Positions 38,380 to 47,182 of a stretch of 64,000 nt of DNA are shown here, one piece after another. The notes below the pieces were generated by a model that was not told where the DNA came from, ran no database searches, and saw only the letters and a list, made by a program, of their open reading frames with translations. Both the position numbers and the translations under genes were made by a program. Numbering within the stretch: position 1 is the stretch's first letter; the number at the start of each line of letters is the position of its first letter. The DNA is from M3007 sp041392625 (GTDB lineage Bacteria; Bacteroidota; Bacteroidia; Chitinophagales; Saprospiraceae): contig JAWKLR010000001.1 of assembly GCA_041392625.1 (NCBI GenBank), positions 1-64,000 of the forward strand, given 5' to 3'.

Positions 38380-40659
38380 TCAAAAACTAAACCGTACCGA
38401 ACCCACATAGTGCCTGGGCAGCCCCGGATAATAATACCGTGGCTGGCTGCCGCCAAAGCCCGATGCATTGATCAATGCCATGGATGCATACTGTGTATTC
38501 ATGGCATTTCGTATTCCAAGGGAAATATTCATTTTAATGGAGTTTGATAAGTCAAAAGCCCAGCCGGTTTTTAGATGCAATAGCGTGTAGGAATCTGTAT
38601 ACACCGTGTTGTCATCCCGTAAGGGGTAGGCGTCTACCAATTGGAAATTGATTTGAGAATAAAAGCCATTGTGCGCCTGGAAATCAGCTCCCAAACCCAG
38701 GTGGTGGGGTGGGGTACCAGTAAGTTGGTTGCCGGAGAAGTCCTGGTCCAGTTCAATGAATTCCAGAAAAACAAAGTTGGAGTAACTATAATTTAGGAAG
38801 AAGGCTAGTGTGCCTTTTGAGAATGGAGGGGTATAATCTGCATAACATTCCACTCCTGAATGCCTGGTTTTTCCTGCGTTTATTCCTACAAATTGATCGG
38901 CAGCGGTTCGGCGGGCTACCAGCAAGTCCCGGACCAGCATGTGGAAGAAATTGACCTCATAATTTCCTTGACTGCCAAGTTTGCCTTTGCTTCCCCAATC
39001 CAGACTCCAGCCACGTTCCGGACGAATTGCCGGGTTTATGGTTCCTCCCGGAGTAAGGGTTTCTTCAAGTGTTGGGGGGGACATGCCATGGCTGAGTGAA
39101 ATGAATACATGATGCCTTGGGCTTATTCTGTGTTGCAGCCCAATGCGTGGAGAGGCAATCCAATCAAATCCATATGCGCCCGATAAATTCAGGCTGTCGG
39201 GGTGAAAACGGTCCTGGTAGTCATAATTGGTTTTATTGATGTTGATACCGCCGAGTAGGACTGTTTTCTCTTTAAGGCGTAGCGTAAATTGGCTAAACCC
39301 ATTGAGGTAGCTGCGCTTTTCCCTGTTGACACTTAGAAGTTCGCCAGGTGTTCCGGCATTCGTCTCAAGTGTTTCCCAGAAATAGTTTTCGCTAAACCCT
39401 TCTAAGCCAAATTGAATGGATTCGGCATGGATGTTTTTGTTGTTGTGAAATGGAGTCCATTCAAAAACTGAGCGCGCTCCAACGGAATGACTCCGTTCCT
39501 CCAGGATGTTAAATGGCCTGGATTCATAACTTAAAAAAGTATTGGTATACAGGCTGGTTTGGTTGAGCCATACACCAGTTTCAGATTGACTTATATGGAC
39601 TTTATGCGAGAGGCCAATCAAGGTCTTTTGGTAATCTTCAAACCCCTGAACAGCCGCCCAGTTAGCTGCAGCGATGTGCGGGCGGGTATTGAAATCGGAT
39701 TCATTTAGTGAACTAGGAATTTCGCTTCGGAGTTGGGTGTAGTTTGCAAGCAAAAACGTCTCATTTTTTGGGTCGCTTTTAAATTGCATTAATAGCATTC
39801 CTCCCGATCGTCTGTATTCGTTGTTCTCCCGGTATCCATCAGATTGGGTGTGGTTCAGGTTGGTCCTGATCGTGAGATTTTGATCTGAATTTGTAAAAGC
39901 AAATTGCCCAGAGGTTCTGTATAGTCCAAAGGACCCGATCGTATTATCAATGGATGTATGGGCGCCAGAAGGCTGAGGTTCAGTTTGTGTTGACAATCGG
40001 ATAACTCCACCCAATCCGGCGCCGTACAAACTGCCGCTGGGGCCTTTCCATACATCCACGTTTTGGATCAGCCCCAGATCGATGTCTTCAATGCTGGTAG
40101 TGCCATCCCCAGTGGTAATCGGAATATCGTTTAGATAAGCCCGAATCTTGGTGGTGGAAAAGGGTGATCTGCTCCCGATTCCTCGGATGGTAATTCGATT
40201 GGTATTCAGTGCACCGGTGTGCATATAGACCCCCGGCACCCGATTCAGGGCAGGTTCCGGAGATAGTTCAAAATCACGCTCAAGCGCTTTCCGGGTGACC
40301 CTGTGAAATGGTACCGGAGTGATGAAATCCAGCGCATTGGTGGAAATTTTAATTTCCGGGATTCCCAATGCAATGGGATTCATTTGAATTGTAAAATTGG
40401 ATTGAGGTGTAAGGAGCGCCTCATGGGTACGAAACCCCAAAACTGATATCCGAAGCGTATCAGAATTGTAGGAATAGGGAAGATTGAACAGGCCTGCCGA
40501 ATCCGATCTGGTCATCAAAGATCCCCATTGAATGCTGGCTCCGGGGATGGGGGCACCGGTTAGTCCGTGAATCAATTTCCCCTGGACCTGGGCATGCCCA
40601 TTCCACGCCAATGCATTCAATAAGGCAATACATAATATAGATCGAAGGCTTAGGTCCAT
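38380..40659 (-). CDS. TonB-dependent outer membrane receptor
   Basis: A 759-aa receptor. I chose ATG 40657-40659, which begins a clean signal peptide (MDLSLRSILCIALLNALAWN) 11 nt after the msrB stop; a start 33 bases upstream would run into msrB. Residues ~25-105 are the carboxypeptidase-regulatory-like extension of Bacteroidota receptors (GKLIHGLTGAPIPGASIQWG). The plug domain (~110-230) has RITIRGIGSRSPFSTTK and VDVWKGPSGSLYGAGLGG. The barrel fills the rest and ends in a terminal Phe after SVRFSF. The plug resembles siderophore and vitamin receptors (FecA/BtuB-like) rather than SusC; the ligand is unknown. Located directly downstream of msrB. Confidence 0.92.
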   Translation of the reverse strand: MDLSLRSILCIALLNALAWNGHAQVQGKLIHGLTGAPIPGASIQWGSLMTRSDSAGLFNLPYSYNSDTLRISVLGFRTHEALLTPQSNFTIQMNPIALGIPEIKISTNALDFITPVPFHRVTRKALERDFELSPEPALNRVPGVYMHTGALNTNRITIRGIGSRSPFSTTKIRAYLNDIPITTGDGTTSIEDIDLGLIQNVDVWKGPSGSLYGAGLGGVIRLSTQTEPQPSGAHTSIDNTIGSFGLYRTSGQFAFTNSDQNLTIRTNLNHTQSDGYRENNEYRRSGGMLLMQFKSDPKNETFLLANYTQLRSEIPSSLNESDFNTRPHIAAANWAAVQGFEDYQKTLIGLSHKVHISQSETGVWLNQTSLYTNTFLSYESRPFNILEERSHSVGARSVFEWTPFHNNKNIHAESIQFGLEGFSENYFWETLETNAGTPGELLSVNREKRSYLNGFSQFTLRLKEKTVLLGGININKTNYDYQDRFHPDSLNLSGAYGFDWIASPRIGLQHRISPRHHVFISLSHGMSPPTLEETLTPGGTINPAIRPERGWSLDWGSKGKLGSQGNYEVNFFHMLVRDLLVARRTAADQFVGINAGKTRHSGVECYADYTPPFSKGTLAFFLNYSYSNFVFLEFIELDQDFSGNQLTGTPPHHLGLGADFQAHNGFYSQINFQLVDAYPLRDDNTVYTDSYTLLHLKTGWAFDLSNSIKMNISLGIRNAMNTQYASMALINASGFGGSQPRYYYPGLPRHYVGSVRFSF

Positions 40660-40669
40660 CCTGGTTTTT

Positions 40670-41053
40670 TTACTCAGCCTTTTCCGGGACAAACCGAATT
40701 GAAAGTGAATTTACGCAGTGGCGCGTATTTTTTTCAGTCATTCGTTCTCCTTCAAAAACATGTCCCAGGTGGCCCTGGCAGTTGGCGCAAATAATTTCCA
40801 CTCTGCGCATGCCCAGGGTATTGTCGGCTTCGCGAATTACAGCACCGGGCACCTCATCGTCAAAAGAGGGCCAGCCACAACCCGAATCAAACTTATCGGA
40901 GGAGTTGTACAAATGGGCATTGCAGCGCCTGCAAATGTATTTACCCCGTGCTTTGTGGTTCCAGTATTCTCCGGTAAATGCACGCTCGGTACCTTTTTCG
41001 GCTATAACACGGTGCTCATCCGGACTGAGTTGATTCCAATTTTTAGTATCCAT
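40670..41053 (-). CDS. msrB: peptide methionine-(R)-S-oxide reductase
   Basis: A 127-aa cytoplasmic enzyme that reduces methionine-R-sulfoxide in proteins. Zinc-binding pairs are Cys41/Cys44 (CRRC) and Cys89/Cys92 (CANC). The catalytic Cys113 sits in RHCVNSLSIRF. SGCGWPSF and GHLGHVF are family signatures. There is no signal peptide. The usual resolving Cys of the E. coli type cannot be assigned with certainty. The TonB receptor follows at once on the same strand. Confidence 0.96.
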   Translation of the reverse strand: MDTKNWNQLSPDEHRVIAEKGTERAFTGEYWNHKARGKYICRRCNAHLYNSSDKFDSGCGWPSFDDEVPGAVIREADNTLGMRRVEIICANCQGHLGHVFEGERMTEKNTRHCVNSLSIRFVPEKAE

Positions 41054-41065
41054 GATTTGATAACC

Positions 41066-41115
41066 TGTTTATTCGTTTATTGCGCCGCTTCGCGGCTTTG
41101 TTTATTTGTTTAAAC
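41066..41115. repeat. dispersed palindromic repeat, copy 1
   Basis: The sequence includes GCCGCTTCGCGGC flanked by TTTATTCG and TTTGTTTATTTGTTTAAA. Read on the minus strand it matches copies at 60.17-60.32 and 63.72 kb: AAACAAATAAACAA, then a GC-rich hairpin, then AATAAAC. It lies just upstream of msrB. The remainder of the 41054-41336 gap shows no gene. Confidence 0.7.
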
Positions 41116-41336
41116 GGGCTCTCCTGTTGGCAGGAAAGTTATAATCCATACAACAAGGAGGGAAAACGTCTGGTTGAGGGTATTGGCACTGTCTTTAGGT
41201 ATTTGTCTGCGCTGCGACTCCAAAAGTCTGAAAAAGTAGGTAGCATTTAGTACCTTTATAGTGTGAAAACATAAAATTCCGAACAGTTTTTTTAATCCCG
41301 CACAACAATTTTCCCATCACATATAATTTAGCAAAC

Positions 41337-42967
41337 ATGCGCTACGTAATCCTCTTGCTGCTCTCATGTGCTTCGTATACATCTTTTGCTTTGGCAGCAC
41401 CCGATTTTACCGGAACCGATACGGATGGAACTACCCATTCTCTGTATTCCGATTACATCAAACAAGATAAATTGGTTGTAATTGAATTTTTCTTCACTTC
41501 TTGTCCTCCCTGTGCCACACATGCCCCACTTGTGGAAACATTGTATCAGGATATGTTGCTTGCCCACGGCGATAATGTGGAGTTCTTTTTGGTAACTACA
41601 CTGAATTCAGACAACGATACCAGGTTGCAAATTACCTGACGAGTAAAAACCTCAGCATGCCAGCAATCAGTGCAGATGGCGGTGCTGCAGCCATCCGTCA
41701 ACCCTATCAGGCAGGTACTTATGGCGATTTTTATGCAACCCCCACCTTTATGGTGATTGCACCCGGTAGCGGAGAAGTGTTTTTTGATATTCGGGGCTTG
41801 AGTGCACAACAAACCATTGATCAGCTCGAAGACCTGATCAATCAATTACTCATCCCTGCACCTCCAGGCTTGTGGTGTGATCTTCAGGACAGCTTTGGAG
41901 AGGGGATTGATGGCGTGGAAATGCATGCAGGTGTATCTGGCTGGGATACTGCATTTGTAGCAGACCAGCAATATCAGTTTGCCGGAATGTCCAATCTGGA
42001 GGTTACGATTCCGTTCGAAATGTATCCGTATAAAAACGATGATCCGCTAAATGGCGTATCTACGTATGACCTAGTGCTGATCTCAAAGAGCATCCTTGGT
42101 TTGGAACCCCTTTCGCAGCCCTGGCAGCAAACTGCGGCAGATATAAACAATTCTGGGAGTGTTACCACATTTGATATCGTAGAAGGAAGAAAACTAATTC
42201 TCGGTATTTACTCCGAATTTCCCGGCAGGCGTCCTGGGTTTTTATGCCGGATACGGCCACCGAGTTAAATGCGTATTGCGTTCCGTTTACCGGGATAAAA
42301 ATAGGAGATGTTAATGGCTCAGCCATCAGCAATTCCAATATCCAGGCGGCAGATGATCGAGGCATAAGTCTTCCGCTGACGATCAGCCAAACGGCACAAA
42401 CGCTTACCATATCCAGTACCGAAGCATGGATATGAGGGCATACAACTCGCCCTGACTTTTGATCCCCAGAAGGTTCGGATAAAAGATGTTCATTCAACTC
42501 TGAATGGCTTTGATTCTGAAAACTTCCATGTGCTGCCAAACGAATTGCGAATCAGTTGGACCGGCCCGTCTGCCACTATCCGGGGAGTCAGACCCACTGT
42601 TTGAAATTGAGGTGGAATCCTTGGAAAGTGAGGTCGTTCCCAATTCTATTATTTTGAGTCGGGAACCATTGCTTCTGAGATTTATAGAGCAGATGGCCGC
42701 CACCCACTGACAATGGAATGGACAAATGCAGAAGCCGTTCGGATATTTCCAAACCCGGCTGAAAGTTATTTTGTATTGAGCAATCTGCAGGCTAGGGAAG
42801 GAGACCGGGTAGAATTGTTGGATCCACTCGGACGCAGCGTGTATCAACTGGAAATTGGTAAGATGGATGGAAAATCCCTGCGTGTACAGCCTGGAAGTGA
42901 ATTGCCTTCCGGCGTGTATTGGGTGCGTTTAGGCGACACCTTATTGGGGCAACTGCAGTGGAAATAG
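41337..42967 (+). pseudogene. thioredoxin-fold / dockerin-like T9SS cargo protein, frameshifted
   Basis: Joining frames gives an exported ~540-aa protein. It has a signal peptide (from ATG 41337), a thioredoxin-like domain with an SCPPCATHAP motif, dockerin-like repeats (STYDLVLISKSILGLEPL and ADINNSGSVTTFDIVEGRK) of the type found in Bacteroidota surface proteins, a cohesin-like stretch (GIQLALTFDPQKVRI) and a sorting domain (RIFPNPAESYFVLSN) to 42967. Frame changes occur at about 41620, 42225, 42430, 42590 and 42675. All pieces read as real protein, so the damage is recent or a sequencing fault. Possible role: surface-attached disulfide chemistry; not testable from sequence. Confidence 0.8.
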
Positions 42968-43073
42968 AGAATCGAGGTCGACTTGAAACCGTGAATTATC
43001 AAGTTTGTGGCATTTTTGTTTAAAATCCAAACAAGATTCTGGCACTGGCACTGGTTTTAACCATTATCCAAAT

Positions 43074-43081
43074 TACCTTTG
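43074..43081 (+). promoter_or_regulatory. -7 box abutting the GT2 gene start
   Basis: TACCTTTG matches TAnnTTTG and ends 5 nt before the ATG at 43087. Initiation at the usual distance would fall on the ATG itself, implying a leaderless mRNA. No TTG lies at the proper distance upstream. Confidence 0.5.
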
Positions 43082-43086
43082 TCGCA

Positions 43087-44286
43087 ATGTTCGTCATTGT
43101 GAAAATCATTTTAGGCATTTTGGTCTTTTTGCTGCTACACGCCTATGTGTTGTATCCGGCTTTGGTTCGCTGGTGGGCAAAAGGAAAAAAGGGGAATGAA
43201 CAACGGTATTCTCCCGGTGATTCCGACTTGCCGTATGTAACGGTTTTGATGTCCGTTTACAATGAGGAACAGGTAATTCAGGATAAAATGGAAAGCCTGT
43301 TGGCTTTGGATTATCCCCGGGAAAAGCTGCGGTTTTATATTGGGTCGGATTGTTCCGATGATGCGACCAACGAGCGCATTGAAGCGTTTTGTAAAAGAGA
43401 TTCCCGCATTGCATTTTTCCCGTTTTCAGATCGGAGAGGCAAGCCTCCGGTGATCAATGAACTTGCGGCCAGCGCAGTGGAGTCCTGGGAGGCAAAGCCA
43501 GACCATGTATTTCTCTTGACGGATGCCAGTGTGATGATGGAGCCTGATGTTGTGTTTCAGTTAACCCAACATTTCAAAAATCCAAGGATTGGTGTGGTGG
43601 ATGCCAATATGCAAAATATTGGTTTGAAAAAGGAAGGGATCAGTCAGAGTGAGCAGCAGTACATCGGTGTTGAAGTTGCATTGAAAAATGCGGAGGGAAG
43701 GCTGTGGGGGAAACTTATGGGCCCGTTTGGCGGATGCTATGCCCTGCGGTCGGATTTGTTTGAGCCGGTACCGCCCAACTCACTGGTTGATGATTTTTAC
43801 CTTGTTTTCAGGGTGTTGGAGAAAGGGTTTATGGCCATCAATGAACTGAATGCGGTTTGTCGGGAAGGAGCAACACATCAAATCAAGGATGAATTTCGGC
43901 GTAAAAAGCGCATTGCAGCCGGTAGTTTTCAAAATCTGATGCGGTTTAAATCCTGGGTCCTGCCTCCGGTAAGCACCTTGGGCTTTGCATTTTTTTCGCA
44001 CAAAGTACTTCGGTGGTTTGGAGGGTTTATACTGATCGGGATTTGGCTCTGTCTGGCTTTTTTAGCCGGTGCCAACCAATTTTATTTTTGGTTGTTCCTC
44101 TTGTGTACCGCAGGTGTTCCCGTATTGTTTTTTGCACAGTTTGTATTGGTGCGCCTTGGTATAAACCTGAAGATTCTAAAACATGTAAACTATTTTTTAG
44201 CCATGAATCTGGCCCTGATAGCGGGGTTTTTCAAATGGATGAATGGCATTAAAACAAATACCTGGCAACGCACAACGCGCTATTAG
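43087..44286 (+). CDS. membrane glycosyltransferase family 2
   Basis: A 399-aa protein with one N-terminal membrane helix (~3-22), a GT-A domain (~48-290) and three C-terminal membrane helices (~300-390). Motifs: VTVLMSVYNEE, the metal Asp in LLTDASVMMEPD, ED-like acidic VDDFYLVFR and the RRKKRIAAG segment in place of the processive QxxRW. It transfers a sugar from a nucleotide donor to a lipid or polysaccharide acceptor, on the cytoplasmic face of the inner membrane. Acceptor and sugar are unknown. No polysaccharide cluster surrounds it; ribB follows. Confidence 0.9.
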   Translation: MFVIVKIILGILVFLLLHAYVLYPALVRWWAKGKKGNEQRYSPGDSDLPYVTVLMSVYNEEQVIQDKMESLLALDYPREKLRFYIGSDCSDDATNERIEAFCKRDSRIAFFPFSDRRGKPPVINELAASAVESWEAKPDHVFLLTDASVMMEPDVVFQLTQHFKNPRIGVVDANMQNIGLKKEGISQSEQQYIGVEVALKNAEGRLWGKLMGPFGGCYALRSDLFEPVPPNSLVDDFYLVFRVLEKGFMAINELNAVCREGATHQIKDEFRRKKRIAAGSFQNLMRFKSWVLPPVSTLGFAFFSHKVLRWFGGFILIGIWLCLAFLAGANQFYFWLFLLCTAGVPVLFFAQFVLVRLGINLKILKHVNYFLAMNLALIAGFFKWMNGIKTNTWQRTTRY

Positions 44287-44341
44287 CGTCAGTTGTATAG
44301 GCCGGGAGAGCAATTTCCTAACCAGTCTTAAATCAATTATC

Positions 44342-45481
44342 TTGGGAAAATTAAATACCATAGAAGAGGCGATCGAAGATATCCGCGCCGGCAAAGTAAT
44401 TATCGTAGTGGATGATGAAGATCGGGAGAACGAGGGTGACTTTATCTGTGCAGCCGAATCCATTACTCCGGAGGTGATCAATTTCATGGCCACTCATGGC
44501 CGTGGACTGATCTGTACACCTATCGAGGAAAAACGGGCTGAAGAATTGGGCTTACAACTGATGGTAGGTGCAAATACCGCGCTACATGAAACTGCGTTTA
44601 CCGTTTCTATCGACCTGATGGGCCACGGATGTACAACCGGTATCAGCGCTTACGACCGGGCAACCGGAATTCGCCACATGACCAATAAAGACGCGCGCCC
44701 AAGTGATTTTGCCCGCCCGGGACACATCTTCCCACTCCGTGCAAAAACAGGCGGGGTGCTTCGCCGCACCGGACATACCGAAGCCGCGGTGGATCTTGCG
44801 CGCCTGGCGGGTAAGTATCCGGCAGGTGTATTGGTGGAAATTCTCAATGAAGATGGTACCATGGCTCGCCTGCCTCAACTGCTGAAAATCGCTGAGAAGT
44901 TTGACTTGAAGATTATTTCCATCGATGATCTGGTAGCCTATCGCATGGGCAATGAGCGCCTGGTAAAACGGGAGTTTGAAACACACATGGACACCTTGTT
45001 CGGCTCGTTTGAAGCCATCAGTTATACCGACGAAACCAGCGGGGATTGCCACCTGGTGCTTCGCAAGGGAAAGTGGGAGAAAGATGAGCCCGTTTTGGTG
45101 CGGGTGCACTCATCCACCGAAACTGGTGAAATCCTCGGAACATTGCTGGAAAATCAGGGAGAAAAAATCCATACAGCACTTCGAACCATCGCCGATTGTG
45201 AAAAAGGTGTTTTTGTGTATTTGCGGCAGAGCGACAAAAGCAATTTGTTGGCAAAGTTGCAGCAATACAAAACCTATTCAGAATCCGGGGATATAGATAA
45301 ATTCCGTTTGCGGTCCAGTCTGGATAAAAAAGATTTTGGAGTCGGTGCACAGATTCTGCGCGATCAGGGCATTACCAAGATCAAGTTGCTGACCAACCAC
45401 CCTCGCCCACGGACCGGGTTTATCGGGTATGGACTGGAAATCGTGGAGAATGTAAAACTCAACGGGCAGGGAACGGACTGA
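44342..45481 (+). CDS. ribB: 3,4-dihydroxy-2-butanone 4-phosphate synthase with degenerate GTP cyclohydrolase II domain
   Basis: A 379-aa riboflavin-pathway protein. The RibB half (~1-205) is intact: DDEDRENEGDF, HGRGLICTP and the acid/metal loop FPLRAKTGGVLRRTGHTEA. It converts ribulose-5-P to the four-carbon precursor of lumazine. The second half keeps the RibA frame (LTNHPRPRTGFIGYGLEIV) but the zinc site, normally Cys-x10-Cys-x-Cys after VRVHS, reads STETGEILGTLLENQGE with no Cys at all. GTP cyclohydrolase activity is therefore unlikely; a separate RibA should exist. Start: no ATG lies close to the conserved N-terminus, and TTG 44342 fits; an ATG at 44243 overlaps the glycosyltransferase gene. 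Confidence 0.88.
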   Translation: MGKLNTIEEAIEDIRAGKVIIVVDDEDRENEGDFICAAESITPEVINFMATHGRGLICTPIEEKRAEELGLQLMVGANTALHETAFTVSIDLMGHGCTTGISAYDRATGIRHMTNKDARPSDFARPGHIFPLRAKTGGVLRRTGHTEAAVDLARLAGKYPAGVLVEILNEDGTMARLPQLLKIAEKFDLKIISIDDLVAYRMGNERLVKREFETHMDTLFGSFEAISYTDETSGDCHLVLRKGKWEKDEPVLVRVHSSTETGEILGTLLENQGEKIHTALRTIADCEKGVFVYLRQSDKSNLLAKLQQYKTYSESGDIDKFRLRSSLDKKDFGVGAQILRDQGITKIKLLTNHPRPRTGFIGYGLEIVENVKLNGQGTD

Positions 45482-45554
45482 GCAGATCAAAAAGAAACAA
45501 AGCAGGCAGCCGGAACTCGGTTTGAATTTTCGGCTGCTTACTCTAAATAAATAC

Positions 45555-45562
45555 TACTTTTG
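45555..45562 (+). promoter_or_regulatory. -7 box of menG
   Basis: TACTTTTG fits TAnnTTTG and ends 9 nt before the ATG at 45572, so the leader would be only about 3 nt. This excludes the upstream in-frame TTG at 45560 as the start. A weak hairpin (GGCAGCCG with CGGCTGCT, ~45505-45538) after ribB may end the previous transcript. Confidence 0.55.
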
Positions 45563-45571
45563 CAATCCATT

Positions 45572-46309
45572 ATGGAAAAAAAGACAATCGTAACCCCCTA
45601 CAACAACGGAGAAGGGAAAAAAGAGCAGGTGGAACGGATGTTTGATAACATCGCCAAAAAGTACGACCTGCTCAACCGGGTGCTCTCACTCGGGGTAGAT
45701 GTTTGGTGGCGCAAACGGGCGCTTGCCAGACTTAAGGACATTGCTCCCCGCACACTCCTGGACGTAGCTACCGGAACCGCTGATGTAGCCATTATGGCGG
45801 CAAAAAGCCTGAAGCTGGACTCCGTAATTGGGGTGGATATTTCCAATCAGATGTTGGAAGTAGGACGAGAAAAAATTCAAAAGGAAGGACTGGAAAAGGT
45901 AATTACCCTAGAAACCGGGGACAGTGAAAACCTTCGTTTTGATGACAATACGTTTGATGCAATTACAGTTGCATTTGGAGTACGGAATTATGAAAACCTG
46001 GAGAAGGGACTGGCTGAAATGTTGCGGGTCCTGCGTCCGGGAGGGCGTTTGGTTGTGCTGGAGTTCTCCAGACCACAACTTTTTCCATTCAAACAGCTAT
46101 ATAATGCGTACTTCAAATACGTTTTACCACTAATCGGACGTTTAACCAGTCGGGATATTCGCGCGTACAGCTATCTTTTTGAAAGTGTGCAGGTGTTTCC
46201 CGAAGGGAATAATTTTACTGCCATTTTATCCAAAACCGGTTATCAAAATCCAACATGCAGACGATTAACTCTGGGAATATGTTCCATTTACTCGGCCGAC
46301 AAGCCCTAA
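45572..46309 (+). CDS. menG: demethylmenaquinone methyltransferase
   Basis: A 245-aa SAM-dependent enzyme of the UbiE/MenG family; in a Bacteroidota it performs the last step of menaquinone synthesis. Signatures: FDNIAKKYDLLNRVLSLG at the N-terminus, SAM-binding LLDVATGTADVAI, NYENLEKGLAEMLRVLRPGG and LEFSRPQ. The C-terminus (LTLGICSIYSADKP) is complete. ATG 45572 is supported by the -7 box that overlaps the alternative start. The porT frame begins inside its 3' end, a gene pair often seen in this phylum. Confidence 0.95.
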   Translation: MEKKTIVTPYNNGEGKKEQVERMFDNIAKKYDLLNRVLSLGVDVWWRKRALARLKDIAPRTLLDVATGTADVAIMAAKSLKLDSVIGVDISNQMLEVGREKIQKEGLEKVITLETGDSENLRFDDNTFDAITVAFGVRNYENLEKGLAEMLRVLRPGGRLVVLEFSRPQLFPFKQLYNAYFKYVLPLIGRLTSRDIRAYSYLFESVQVFPEGNNFTAILSKTGYQNPTCRRLTLGICSIYSADKP

Positions 46310-47010
46310 AAGGACTTGCCGCTCTTTTGATCTTTAATTTTGCTTTGCTGACAAATCTGGCTGCTCAGCACAATCAGGGAAACTACAACTACCTCGACTT
46401 TCAGGCCAAACCCTATTACTTCGGGATTACGCTGGGGTACAACCAAAGTGACTTTAAAATCAGCCACTCCAAGGATTTTATCCTGAATGATTCCTTTAGT
46501 CGGGCTGAATCAGTAACCGGCCCGGGCTTCAACCTCGGAATTGTATCCAACCTGAAACTGGGGGAATACTTCGATGTACGGTTCCTTCCAACGCTCTCAT
46601 TTGTTGAGCGGAATATTCGCTATGCACCTCAGGGAGAAACCGTCTTGTCGCTGACCCGGCGTGTGGAATCGGTTTTTGTTGAGCTGCCGGTGCATGTGCG
46701 TTACAAATCTGCACCCTATCACGATATTCGTCTCTTTTTGGTGGGCGGTGTGAAATACATCTTCGATGTAGCCAGCGACTCGCGTACCCGACAAGCCTCA
46801 GGGTTGGTTAAGATTGCACCTACCGATTTTCAGTTTGAGTACGGTGCGGGTATCCAGTTCTTTTTCCCCTACTTCATTTTTTCTCCGGAATTCAAAATTT
46901 CGCAGGGGATCAACAATGTGCTGATTTTCAACAACCGACTGGAGCAAAGTACCATTCTGGAAAAGGTGAAATCGCGCACCTTTACGCTTTCCCTGCACTT
47001 TGAGGGATAG
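46279..47010 (+). CDS. porT: type IX secretion system outer membrane protein PorT family
   Basis: A 243-aa exported beta-barrel. From ATG 46279 a signal peptide ends FALLTNLAAQ; an in-frame ATG at 46255 is also possible and both overlap menG by 31-55 bp. The mature part has strands and turns typical of PorT/SprT (PYYFGITLGYNQSDFKI, FNLGIVSNLKLGEYFDVRF, RRVESVFVELPVHVRYKS). PorT is required for T9SS export and gliding in studied species. Its presence fits the several T9SS cargo proteins in this window. Overlap with menG suggests coupled translation. Confidence 0.88.
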   Translation: MFHLLGRQALKGLAALLIFNFALLTNLAAQHNQGNYNYLDFQAKPYYFGITLGYNQSDFKISHSKDFILNDSFSRAESVTGPGFNLGIVSNLKLGEYFDVRFLPTLSFVERNIRYAPQGETVLSLTRRVESVFVELPVHVRYKSAPYHDIRLFLVGGVKYIFDVASDSRTRQASGLVKIAPTDFQFEYGAGIQFFFPYFIFSPEFKISQGINNVLIFNNRLEQSTILEKVKSRTFTLSLHFEG

Positions 47011-47182
47011 TGGCCATTCGGCAATTTTTTAGTAAAAAACGACCGGGGTAAACCAAGATTATTGGTTTTACCTCAATTTATTCCACTTTGGTAAGGGGCT
47101 TTTTTATGCCAATAAAAAAGTCGTACTTTAGTAGTTGGAATGTGTTTGGAATGCACTGTGTTCCGATGCTACTTTTTTTGCC

